Positions 16,952 through 23,666 of a DNA stretch of 46,087 bases are shown here, in pieces. Positions within the stretch are counted from its first letter, which is position 1, and every line of letters begins with the position of its first letter. Under the pieces are notes generated by a model that did not search any database, was not told the origin of the DNA, and was given only the letters and a program-made list of their open reading frames with translations. The position numbers and the translations under genes are program-made. Origin of the DNA: Mycobacteriales bacterium (GTDB lineage: Bacteria; Actinomycetota; Actinomycetes; Mycobacteriales; QHCE01). The stretch spans positions 1 through 46,087 of the forward strand of contig JABFVL010000011.1 of NCBI GenBank assembly GCA_013362805.1, read 5' to 3'.

Positions 16952-18379
16952 GTGGCCGAGTTAGTGGGGAACAAAGCCCGCAGCCGAGTTACGCATGGGA
17001 TGAATGAAACTCCCTGGCAGCATCGTGTCCGACCGGTGCTACGCATGCCAGTTGGGGAGCGCCCCGCGCCCGAATCAACGCAAAAACCCGACGACACTGG
17101 CCCCGCTGTGCCGCGCGTACTCGACCTGGCGTTGCGCATCGGGGAATTGTTGCTCGCCGGAGGAGAAGGCGCCGAGGATGTAGAAGCGGCGATGTTTGCG
17201 GTCACCCGCGCCTATGGGCTCGATCGCACCGAGCCAACCGCCACCTTCACGATGCTGTCTATCACTCACCAGCCCTCGCTCGTCGATGACCCAGTGACCG
17301 CCAGTCGAACCGTGCGTCGGCGGGGCACCGACTACACCCGACTCGCGGCCGCCTACAAGCTCGTCGCTGACATCAGTCGCGCGGACGTAGAGGTGTCATT
17401 GCAGGATGCATACCATCGCCTTGCCGAAATTCGACGTAATCGTCACCCATACCACGGCTGGGTTCTCACCGGTGCCGCCGGTTTACTCGCCGGCGCCGCA
17501 TCAGTGCTCGTCGGCGGCGGTGTCGTCGTGTTCCTTGCCGCGGCTCTTGGCGCGATCCTCGGCGATCGTCTCGCATGGTGGTGTGCAGGACGCGGGTTGC
17601 CAGAGTTCTACCAATTCGTCGTAGCCGCCATGCCACCGGCCGCGATTGGGGTGGCGCTCACCCTCGGTCACGTGGATGTGCAGGGCGCGGCTGTCATTAC
17701 GGGTGGATTGTTCGCGCTGTTGCCCGGGCGTGCCCTCGTGGCGGCTGTGCAAGATGGGCTGACCGGTTATTACATCAGCGCGACCGCACGCCTGCTAGAG
17801 GTGCTCTACCTCTATATCGGAATCGTGCTCGGTGTGCTTTCCGTGCTATATCTCGGCCTACAGCTTGGTGCTCCGCTCAACCCGGAGGAAACCTCGCAGA
17901 TAACCGAACGACCAGTCGTGCAAGCTCTGGCCGCGATGGTCCTGTCCTGCACTTTCGCCATCCTGCTTCAGCAAGAACGCTCGACCGTTTTGCTGGTCAC
18001 GCTTAACGGTGGAATGGGTTGGGTGATTTTCGGGGCCATGCACCACATCGCCGATGTTCCCGCGGTGCCGTCCACTGCCACCGCGGCCGGGACGGTTGGC
18101 CTATTCGGGCAGCTGCTTTCCCGTTACCGTTTCGCCTCGGCGCTTCCGTACGTCACCGCGGCGATTGGCCCGCTCCTGCCAGGTTCGGCGACCTATTTCG
18201 CACTTCTTGCCCTGGCTGGGGACGAACTCGATAAAGGACTCGCGACCTTAACCAAAGTTGGGGCGCTCGCTCTGGCCATTGCCATTGGGGTGAACTTGGG
18301 CTCAGAAGCGTCTCGGCTGCTGCTTGGAAATTCCGGTCGTGCCAAGCGTCGTGCCGCCAAACGCACCCGTGGTTTTTAG
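16952..18379 (+). CDS. thrE: ThrE-family threonine/serine exporter
   Basis: 475 aa, GTG start after AGGAGG. The soluble N-terminal domain (ThrE, formerly DUF1212) has the expected LDLALRIGELLLAGGEGAEDVEAAM opening in two pieces and VDDPVTASRTVRRRGTDYTRLA. About ten membrane helices follow, including the C-terminal ThrE_2 half, so both halves are fused in one chain as in Corynebacterium ThrE. These proteins export L-threonine and L-serine, driven by the proton gradient. The length is close to that of C. glutamicum ThrE. It converges on the HhH-GPD gene with a 4-bp overlap. Confidence 0.9.
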   Translation: MAELVGNKARSRVTHGMNETPWQHRVRPVLRMPVGERPAPESTQKPDDTGPAVPRVLDLALRIGELLLAGGEGAEDVEAAMFAVTRAYGLDRTEPTATFTMLSITHQPSLVDDPVTASRTVRRRGTDYTRLAAAYKLVADISRADVEVSLQDAYHRLAEIRRNRHPYHGWVLTGAAGLLAGAASVLVGGGVVVFLAAALGAILGDRLAWWCAGRGLPEFYQFVVAAMPPAAIGVALTLGHVDVQGAAVITGGLFALLPGRALVAAVQDGLTGYYISATARLLEVLYLYIGIVLGVLSVLYLGLQLGAPLNPEETSQITERPVVQALAAMVLSCTFAILLQQERSTVLLVTLNGGMGWVIFGAMHHIADVPAVPSTATAAGTVGLFGQLLSRYRFASALPYVTAAIGPLLPGSATYFALLALAGDELDKGLATLTKVGALALAIAIGVNLGSEASRLLLGNSGRAKRRAAKRTRGF

Positions 18380-19014
18380 GCTTTGCCAGCTGAATCGAGA
18401 TCGCCGCACAGGGAAGGGTGCAGTGCGCATCGCACACACGCCGCGACGAGTCGGTGAAAATCCGCGGGGTCAACCTGATCGAATAGCTCGTCCGCGCGTG
18501 TCGGTAGCCCCAACGCTGTGGCGCCTTGCACCGCGAGATCGTCAATATAAGGTCGAATGTCCGTCCAAATTACTTGGACTTCACGCAGGAAAATGGAGGC
18601 ACCGACTGGGCCGATGCCTTTGAATGTCTGCAACAGTTCGGCGATCCGCTCGGGGTCTTTGGGGGCTTGGGCATGTAGTTTGCGCAGGTCGCCTTGCCAT
18701 TGGGTCAAGATGTGCTCGGCGGCCTCGGCGAGCCGAGTGGCGGTGCTTTCGTCATAGCGCCGGTAGCCCCCACGGCCGAGTGCGTCCACACGTTGCTGCC
18801 AGGTGCTGCTCAACAAGCGCTGTGGGGTTCGCCAACCGGCGACATAAAGTTCATGTGCGGAGCGAGTGGCGATTTTCGCGTCTATCCGTGTCGAGAGCAA
18901 AAGAGAAAGCACCAGTAGTTGCCATAGCGGCGCGGGTTTGTCGCGGAGGGTGATTCCGGCTTCTTCGGCGAAAGTCCGGCCATGTTTCGCTATCAACGTG
19001 TGAGCTGTGTTCAT
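18376..19014 (-). CDS. HhH-GPD superfamily DNA glycosylase/endonuclease-III-like protein, no FeS cluster
   Basis: 212 aa. The helix-hairpin-helix is visible at about residues 129-146 (LLQTFKGIGPVGASIFLREV). In endonuclease III the catalytic lysine sits in this hairpin (GVGRKTA); here it is replaced (GIGPVGAS), so a lyase activity of the EndoIII type is not expected, while an aspartate (IWTDIRP) stands near the conserved catalytic Asp position. The four-cysteine FeS loop is absent; only CVRCALHPSLC remains near the end, with spacing unlike the EndoIII cluster. It probably acts on, or only binds, damaged DNA. It is annotated in other actinobacteria simply as an endonuclease-like protein. Confidence 0.72.
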   Translation of the reverse strand: MNTAHTLIAKHGRTFAEEAGITLRDKPAPLWQLLVLSLLLSTRIDAKIATRSAHELYVAGWRTPQRLLSSTWQQRVDALGRGGYRRYDESTATRLAEAAEHILTQWQGDLRKLHAQAPKDPERIAELLQTFKGIGPVGASIFLREVQVIWTDIRPYIDDLAVQGATALGLPTRADELFDQVDPADFHRLVAACVRCALHPSLCGDLDSAGKA

Positions 19015-19190
19015 GGTTCGGCTTCTCCAGATTTCGCCTCGGTGCGGATCGGGAACGTCCGAAATTAAGACCTGCCAAGGGAAGACATTAATCGCTGATA
19101 GGTCAATGACTCGCGATGACGTGACCGAGTTCTTGCGCTTAAATGCCTGGCCGCGTTGTGTGCTCGTCGTCGTTTATCCGCTTAAATCAG

Positions 19191-20090
19191 CTATTTTTTA
19201 GGTGGTCCAGCGGCCAAGAGCGCGGGTATATCGGCCACCTTCCCGAGGTGTTCAAGTTTGGCCGAGTTAATAATTGAACGGATGCCAACTATGTGGCCAT
19301 CGGCGATATCGAGCGCCATCACATAGATGAGCGCCCCATCTTGCATGAAGAATTTTGCGCCTGGCTGGCCATTGACGGTGGCGGGTTCGAAACGAACATT
19401 CCACCGCTCGACTTGCCGAACTAGGCCGGCCACGAACCGCGCTACTTGGGTCATGCCCGCGAGTGGTTTGTGTAGGCCGAGACCGTTGCCGCCGCCATCG
19501 CCGTGGAACACGATGTCCTTGGTGAGCATGGAAATGAGCTCGGTGGTGTCGCCAGTGCGAAACATGTGAAAGAACTGTTCGGCAAGTTTTTGTTTTTCAG
19601 CCCGAGGCACGTCGAACCGTGGCTTGTTGTCGCGAATGTGTTTGCGAGCACGCGCGAAAAGTTGCCGACAGTTCTCTGGGCTCTTATTCACGAATGTTGA
19701 TATTTCCGAATAATCGAATTCGAGGACTTCGCGTAGGACGAATACGGCGCGTTCAGTGGGCGTGAGGTTTTCCAGGAGCGCGAGGGTGGCTAGTGATAGT
19801 TCTTCCTTTTCCTCAACATGGGCTTCTGGGCCAGGATCGGAAACTAGTGGTTCGGGTAGCCATTCTCCGAAGTAGGTTTCGCGACGAACGCGGGCCGAAC
19901 GGAAATGATCGATGCTTAGGTTGGTCGCGGTTTTAGCTATATATGCCTTTGGCGAGGTGATCGGCGAAGACGACTCGAGCAACCGCGCGAAGGTTTCTTG
20001 CACGATGTCTTCGGCTTCAGAGACTGAACCGAGCATGTTGTAGGCGATCGAGAAAGCCAACGGTCGGTGTTCAGTGAATGAATTCGTCAT
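19191..20090 (-). CDS. sigJ: ECF41-family RNA polymerase sigma factor (SigJ-type) with SnoaL-like C-terminal domain
   Basis: 299 aa. Region 2 (AYNMLGSVSEAEDIVQETFARLLE in two parts; KAYIAKTATNLSIDHFRSAR) and region 4 (ALLENLTPTERAVFVLREVLEF, SPENCRQLFARARKHI) are complete. A fused NTF2/SnoaL-like domain (about residues 165-290) is the hallmark of ECF41 sigma factors; there the extension regulates the sigma in place of a separate anti-sigma. No anti-sigma gene is adjacent. ECF41 genes are typically linked to a carboxymuconolactone decarboxylase, oxidoreductase or epimerase target; the divergent gene here is an epimerase-like protein with an ECF41-type promoter. Confidence 0.9.
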   Translation of the reverse strand: MTNSFTEHRPLAFSIAYNMLGSVSEAEDIVQETFARLLESSSPITSPKAYIAKTATNLSIDHFRSARVRRETYFGEWLPEPLVSDPGPEAHVEEKEELSLATLALLENLTPTERAVFVLREVLEFDYSEISTFVNKSPENCRQLFARARKHIRDNKPRFDVPRAEKQKLAEQFFHMFRTGDTTELISMLTKDIVFHGDGGGNGLGLHKPLAGMTQVARFVAGLVRQVERWNVRFEPATVNGQPGAKFFMQDGALIYVMALDIADGHIVGIRSIINSAKLEHLGKVADIPALLAAGPPKK

Positions 20091-20128
20091 ACCAAAACCT
20101 CAAATGTGCTGTTGATCACTTTTCTAAG

Positions 20129-20155
20129 TGTCACGGACGAGGCCGCTATCTCGTC
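20129..20155 (+). promoter_or_regulatory. ECF41-type promoter of the epimerase-like gene
   Basis: TGTCACG at 20129-20135 and CGTC at 20152-20155 are 16 bases apart, matching the published ECF41 promoter pattern (TGTCACA-N16-CGTC) with one difference. It lies 29 bp before the ATG of the divergent epimerase-like gene, in front of which ECF41 factors usually act. Confidence 0.72.
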
Positions 20156-20183
20156 CCATGCACAACTCGAGAAGGAGACGATC

Positions 20184-21113
20184 ATGAGAGTACTGCTCGC
20201 TGGGGCAACTGGCGCGATTGGCGGCCAACTGGTGCCCGTTTTGCAAGAAGCCGGCCACACCGTTATCGCTTTGACTCGACCTTCCCGGGGCGGCACCCTT
20301 CCCGCGGGGGTTGAAGTGGCTGTAGCCGATGCGCTAGACGCCGCTGAAGTAACGAAAGCCGTGCGGCAAAGCCAGCCCGATGCCATTGTTCACCAGCTCA
20401 CCGCTCTGTCGGGGATGAGCTCGATGCGCAACTTTGACAAGGCTTTCGCCGCGACGAATCGCCTTCGCGTCGAAGGCACCGACAACCTTTTGGCCGCGGC
20501 TGATGCAGCCGGAGTGACCCGGGTGGTCGCGCAAAGCTACACCGGGTGGCCTTATGGGCGCACGGGTTCTCGAATCAAATCCGAGACCGATCCGCTCGAT
20601 TCCAACCCGCTGCCGACTATGGCCCGCTCGCTTGAAGCAATCGTTCATCTGGAAAACGCGGTGACGGAGTTCGGCGGCACGGTCCATCGTTACGGGAGTT
20701 TGTATGGCCCTGGAACAAACCTTGGCCCAGGTGGTGAAGTCACGGAAATGATTAAGGCGCGGAAGTTTCCTCTTGTTGGCTCCGGGGATGGAGTGTGGTC
20801 GTTCATTCATGTGCGTGACGCGGCAAAGGCCGTGGTGCGCACGTTGGAAAATCCAGTTGCGGGGTATTTCAACATTTGCGACGACGAGCCAGCGCCTATC
20901 AAGGAATGGCTGCCGTATTTCGCCAAAGTGGTAGGTGCGAAATCGCCACTTCATATTCCTGCCTGGTTGGGCCGGCTGGCCGCGGGGGAGGCTGTGGTGA
21001 GCATGCAAACTGACGTGCCAGGTGCATCGAACACCAAAGCTAAGAACGAGTTGAAGTGGCTGCCAGAATTCGCGTCCTGGCGAAGGGGCTTTGCGCAGAT
21101 GATGGCGGCTTAG
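20184..21113 (+). CDS. NAD(P)-binding epimerase/dehydratase-like protein, likely ECF41 target
   Basis: 309 aa extended short-chain dehydrogenase fold. The nucleotide loop GATGAIGG (residues 7-14) is clear and RYGSLYGPG is the usual late-fold segment. The canonical YxxxK catalytic pair is not evident: the expected place reads MARSLEAIVHLENAV, so ordinary sugar-epimerase chemistry is doubtful. ATG at 20184 has GAAGGAG upstream; the frame open from 20106 would span the promoter. Divergence from the ECF41 sigma gene and the promoter motif make it the sigma's target. Substrate unknown; a redox or stress role is assumed from ECF41 literature. Confidence 0.85.
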   Translation: MRVLLAGATGAIGGQLVPVLQEAGHTVIALTRPSRGGTLPAGVEVAVADALDAAEVTKAVRQSQPDAIVHQLTALSGMSSMRNFDKAFAATNRLRVEGTDNLLAAADAAGVTRVVAQSYTGWPYGRTGSRIKSETDPLDSNPLPTMARSLEAIVHLENAVTEFGGTVHRYGSLYGPGTNLGPGGEVTEMIKARKFPLVGSGDGVWSFIHVRDAAKAVVRTLENPVAGYFNICDDEPAPIKEWLPYFAKVVGAKSPLHIPAWLGRLAAGEAVVSMQTDVPGASNTKAKNELKWLPEFASWRRGFAQMMAA

Positions 21114-21123
21114 GGGCAAAAAA

Positions 21124-21152
21124 TTGGGGGCTAGCGTCTCGCTAGCCCCCAA
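21124..21152. terminator. bidirectional hairpin terminator
   Basis: TTGGGGGCTAGCG (21124-21136) pairs perfectly with CGCTAGCCCCCAA (21140-21152) around TCT, between the convergent epimerase-like gene and the next minus-strand gene. An A-run precedes and an AT-rich stretch follows, so it can act in both directions. Confidence 0.85.
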
Positions 21153-21157
21153 TCGAT

Positions 21158-21778
21158 TTATTTCGCGGGGCCGCGCGCGCGAAGTTCATCTACCTTGGTC
21201 ATGGCTTCACGGAGTTCATCCAGCCATTCAGTGGTGTGTTGCCCAACCAGTCGCACCGCCCAGCCCAGCGCTTCTGACCGCGATTTAGCTACGCCAGCAT
21301 CGACCAGGGTGTCCAGAACCATGCGTTCGGGTTGCTTCAACCGGGTCATCACTGGCACTGATTGATGGGTGTAGAGCTCTTGGGTGTTGCCTATTTCCAC
21401 ACCCCAAGAAACTTTTCGCCCAAATTGGTGCTCGGCATGCCGGGCTATTTCCATCCGTTCGTGGCGGGTGTCTTCCCGGAAGCGAGCAATTCGCCCGGCT
21501 TCTGCTGCCGCCTGTGCGGCGTCGTCGGAGAACTCGCCCTCCAATGGTGGTAGCTCGCCGATGACGACAATCTCTTCTTTATCCACGGTGACAGTGGGGG
21601 CTTTGACGAACCAGTTGTCGGGGAGTCGACCGGCGAACCAGCTGCTGATTTCCTCGGGTGTGGCCGCGGCGTGCCTGTCGGTGGCTCGACCTCCGCCCCA
21701 GCCATGGCGGGTTCCACGGTGGGTGGGGTTGTTGGTGTGCCGAAACTGTACGCCTTGAATCATGACTACCTTACGCAT
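21158..21778 (-). CDS. conserved actinobacterial protein of unknown function
   Basis: 206 aa. I recognise the pattern (a variable Gly/Arg/His-rich start, then SWFAGRLPDNWF, GRIARFREDTRHERMEIARHAEH in two pieces, FGRKVSWGVEIGN, and the end SRSEALGWAVRLVGQHTTEWLDELREAM in two pieces) as a conserved hypothetical family in actinomycetes. Its C-terminal part looks like a helical ribbon-helix-helix-like or dimerisation region (VLDTLVDAGVAKSRSEAL), which suggests DNA binding, but that is a guess. There is no membrane segment or signal peptide. Its promoter region carries a long-loop inverted repeat. Confidence 0.75.
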   Translation of the reverse strand: MRKVVMIQGVQFRHTNNPTHRGTRHGWGGGRATDRHAAATPEEISSWFAGRLPDNWFVKAPTVTVDKEEIVVIGELPPLEGEFSDDAAQAAAEAGRIARFREDTRHERMEIARHAEHQFGRKVSWGVEIGNTQELYTHQSVPVMTRLKQPERMVLDTLVDAGVAKSRSEALGWAVRLVGQHTTEWLDELREAMTKVDELRARGPAK

Positions 21779-21832
21779 CTCACATGCTCCGTAATGTTGA
21801 TTACTTGATTACATACATACCAAGCATGTGAG
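21779..21832. repeat. 10-bp inverted repeat flanking promoter of the preceding gene
   Basis: CTCACATGCT (21779-21788) and AGCATGTGAG (21823-21832) are perfect inverted arms 34 bases apart. Between them GATTAC occurs twice in tandem (TTGATTACTTGATTACA). The left arm touches the ATG of the minus-strand gene, so a looped repressor site or a leader hairpin is possible. Confidence 0.45.
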
Positions 21833-21865
21833 TGCGCCAACTATTCCCGGGATGGTGCCCAAGAT

Positions 21866-22438
21866 TCACAACATGCTCCCGCTGACTGCAAAATCACCCC
21901 ATTGCGGGTCGTATACGGGTGCCGTGCCCTGGCAATCATTGATGGGTGCTCCAACAAACTCCCACTGCCAGAAAAAAGTGTCCTTCTTTTTGCCGTTGTC
22001 CTGGACTGTGAAAGATACTTTCTGGCCCGCGACATCCTGGACCTCTTGGTCGGGCAGATGCACTTTGCCCTCGCTGATCACCCCGGTAGCTACCGCCACA
22101 TCGCCGCCCACCGCGAGGCAGGTAATTGTGCCGGTGAAGTCGCCAACTAGTTCCCCGTCCGGGTGGATGTGGTTCACAGCGAATGTGCCCGAGGCAGGGT
22201 TATTGTCACTGGCCTTGGCCTCAAGTTCGAAACTTACTGGATCGCCCGTCCATGGCCCGAAACCTTCGGGGAGATGACCACCGGCCTTGCCGGTAAGAGC
22301 CCAGGCATGAACTTTCTCTTTCTCAGCGGATTTCTTAATGGTCGGTTCGGCATGGGCACTCGAGGCCGCAATGGGTAATAGGGCAAGCCCGGCGGCAAGA
22401 ACGGCGATGGTGGCACGCTGTGCGGAAAACTTATTCAC
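21866..22438 (-). CDS. secreted protein of unknown function
   Basis: 190 aa from GTG at 22438, with AAAGG in the leader. A clear Sec signal peptide (basic NKFSAQR, hydrophobic core to about residue 26, cleavage after AHA at residue 30) is followed by a soluble beta-rich domain. The mature part has two cysteines (TITCLAVGG and INDCQGTAP) that could form a disulfide, and segments GTFAVNHIHPDGELVGDFTGTITCL in two pieces and GQKVSFTVQDNG, recalling repeat-less secreted proteins seen in actinobacteria. No enzyme motif is visible. A 19-bp palindrome lies in front of the gene. Confidence 0.72.
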   Translation of the reverse strand: MNKFSAQRATIAVLAAGLALLPIAASSAHAEPTIKKSAEKEKVHAWALTGKAGGHLPEGFGPWTGDPVSFELEAKASDNNPASGTFAVNHIHPDGELVGDFTGTITCLAVGGDVAVATGVISEGKVHLPDQEVQDVAGQKVSFTVQDNGKKKDTFFWQWEFVGAPINDCQGTAPVYDPQWGDFAVSGSML

Positions 22439-22458
22439 GGGCCGACCTTTCTAATCAG

Positions 22459-22477
22459 GCATCAACTGATTTGATGC
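22459..22477. promoter_or_regulatory. 19-bp palindrome before the secreted-protein gene
   Basis: GCATCAA (22459-22465) and TTGATGC (22471-22477) are perfect inverted arms with spacer CTGAT, 21 bp upstream of the GTG start. It has operator-like geometry. Confidence 0.4.
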
Positions 22478-22513
22478 TGACTTGATTTTGGTTATTCATC
22501 GGCTCGAGCGATT

Positions 22514-22548
22514 CCCGCGCGAGAGGCACATTAGCTCCCTCGCGCGGG
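22514..22548 (-). terminator. hairpin after the ArsR-SRPBCC pair
   Basis: CCCGCGCGAG (22514-22523) pairs perfectly with CTCGCGCGGG (22539-22548) over a 15-base loop, 10 bp beyond the SRPBCC stop. There is no T-run. Confidence 0.5.
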
Positions 22549-22558
22549 GGAATGCGGT

Positions 22559-23032
22559 TTATTGGAGTTTCTCGATGAGGGCTTCGAGGCGATCCATTCC
22601 TTCGCTGAAGCCTTCGCGCATGCCCGAAGCCACCATGCCGTCGCGATCCTCGATGGACTGGAACACGCTGAGACCGTTGTAGGTTGTCACGCCATCAACC
22701 TCGGTGAATACCACTGTCTCCAAGGCGACATGGCCGGGAACGCCCTCGAACTCGAAGGTCGAAACGATGCGCTCGTTTGGCACCACATCGTGGTAAACGC
22801 CCCTAAATCCGTATTCGTTGCCATCTTTGTCTTGCTGGATGTAGCGCCAGCTGCCACCCGGACGCATCTCGGCGCTTTCGATGACGGTGCTGTATTCGGC
22901 CGGACCCCACCAGTTTGGAATGTGCTCAGGGTTAGTAAATGCCTCGAACACAATGTCTTTGGGGGCGTTGAAAGCGCGGGTGATGACGATGTCCTGGCGA
23001 CTTGGCTCGATGACGAACTGTGTTTCAGCCAT
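22559..23032 (-). CDS. SRPBCC (AHSA1/polyketide cyclase-like) domain protein
   Basis: 157 aa helix-grip fold protein of the AHSA1 type: FNAPKDIVFEAFTNPEHIPNWWGP in two pieces at the start, RPGGSWRYIQQDKDGNEYGFRG, and the closing helix MREGFSEGMDRLEALIEKL. Small ligand-binding proteins of this type are very often encoded right behind an ArsR regulator, as here: the start lies inside the 3' end of the ArsR gene (8-bp overlap), so they form an operon. The ligand is unknown. Confidence 0.92.
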   Translation of the reverse strand: MAETQFVIEPSRQDIVITRAFNAPKDIVFEAFTNPEHIPNWWGPAEYSTVIESAEMRPGGSWRYIQQDKDGNEYGFRGVYHDVVPNERIVSTFEFEGVPGHVALETVVFTEVDGVTTYNGLSVFQSIEDRDGMVASGMREGFSEGMDRLEALIEKLQ

Positions 23033-23372
23033 TTTCTTTACCTTTTCTTTTCTGTTGGATGTTTTTGATTTCTTGGTCGAGTCGATCGAATCTGTCGACC
23101 CATATTTGTTGGTAACGCTCGATCCAGCCCGAGACCTTTTCCAGTGGCGCGGTTTCCAGTCGGCAAGGTCGCCATTGGGCTTGGCGTCCCCTGGAAATTA
23201 AGCCGGCTCGCTCCAGCACTTTGAGGTGCTTGGAAATTGCTTGCAGGCTCATCTCGAACGGCTCCGCCAGTTCATTGACCGTTGCTTCTCCTTCAGCGAG
23301 TCGGGCCAGAATCGCGCGTCGGGTGGGGTCCGCGAGTGCGGCAAATGTGAGGCTGAGCTGGTCCTCCGACAT
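23025..23372 (-). CDS. ArsR-family winged-helix regulator (SRPBCC-linked type)
   Basis: 115 aa. Winged helix with FAALADPTRRAILARLAEG, ATVNELAEPFEMSLQAISKHL in two pieces and the wing SRGRQAQWRPCRLE. There is no metal-binding cysteine box as in ArsR/SmtB sensors, and the sequence belongs to the SRPBCC-associated subgroup. It probably represses its own operon at the palindrome at 23390-23420. Overlaps the SRPBCC start by 8 bp. Confidence 0.92.
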   Translation of the reverse strand: MSEDQLSLTFAALADPTRRAILARLAEGEATVNELAEPFEMSLQAISKHLKVLERAGLISRGRQAQWRPCRLETAPLEKVSGWIERYQQIWVDRFDRLDQEIKNIQQKRKGKENG

Positions 23373-23389
23373 CTTGTATGCAACCCCTT

Positions 23390-23420
23390 GGTTAATTAAC
23401 TGATAGGTTGATTATTAACC
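23390..23420. promoter_or_regulatory. AT-rich palindromic operator of the ArsR gene
   Basis: GGTTAAT (23390-23396) and ATTAACC (23414-23420) are perfect inverted arms, and the inner bases TAA...TTA extend the dyad. It lies 17 bp upstream of the ArsR start, the usual autoregulatory position. Confidence 0.62.
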
Positions 23421-23546
23421 CTGTTGACCGCCCCAGTCAAGGGCCAAAAGAAACAGTTCCCGGAAACGCGCCACGCGCAGGATCGAAAAAGGTCGCACCG
23501 GCCCGGCACAATGAACCCCAATTCGCACCATGTGGAATCGCACAAC

Positions 23547-23650
23547 GGCGCGGTGCGCGGAACCCGCCCTCCGGTACAAAGTGTCAAACCCGCACCAGGG
23601 CACGATGTGGGAAACCCGTTCTAGGGCACAATGTGCCGCAAACCCAGCAG
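23547..23650. repeat. four tandem 26-bp repeats upstream of tex, each with a GGCACnATGTGcC-like dyad
   Basis: Units begin at 23547, 23573, 23599 and 23625, exactly 26 bp apart. The dyad GGCACAATGTGCC is perfect but for the centre in the last unit (23625-23637); the others are degenerate (GGCACGATGTGGG, GGTACAAAGTGTC, GGCGCGGTGCGCG). Each dyad is followed by AACCC. Two further degenerate copies lie nearby (23505-23517, 23524-23536). The array ends 16 bp before the tex GTG. Confidence 0.7.
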
Positions 23651-23666
23651 TGAAAAGGATGAACCC

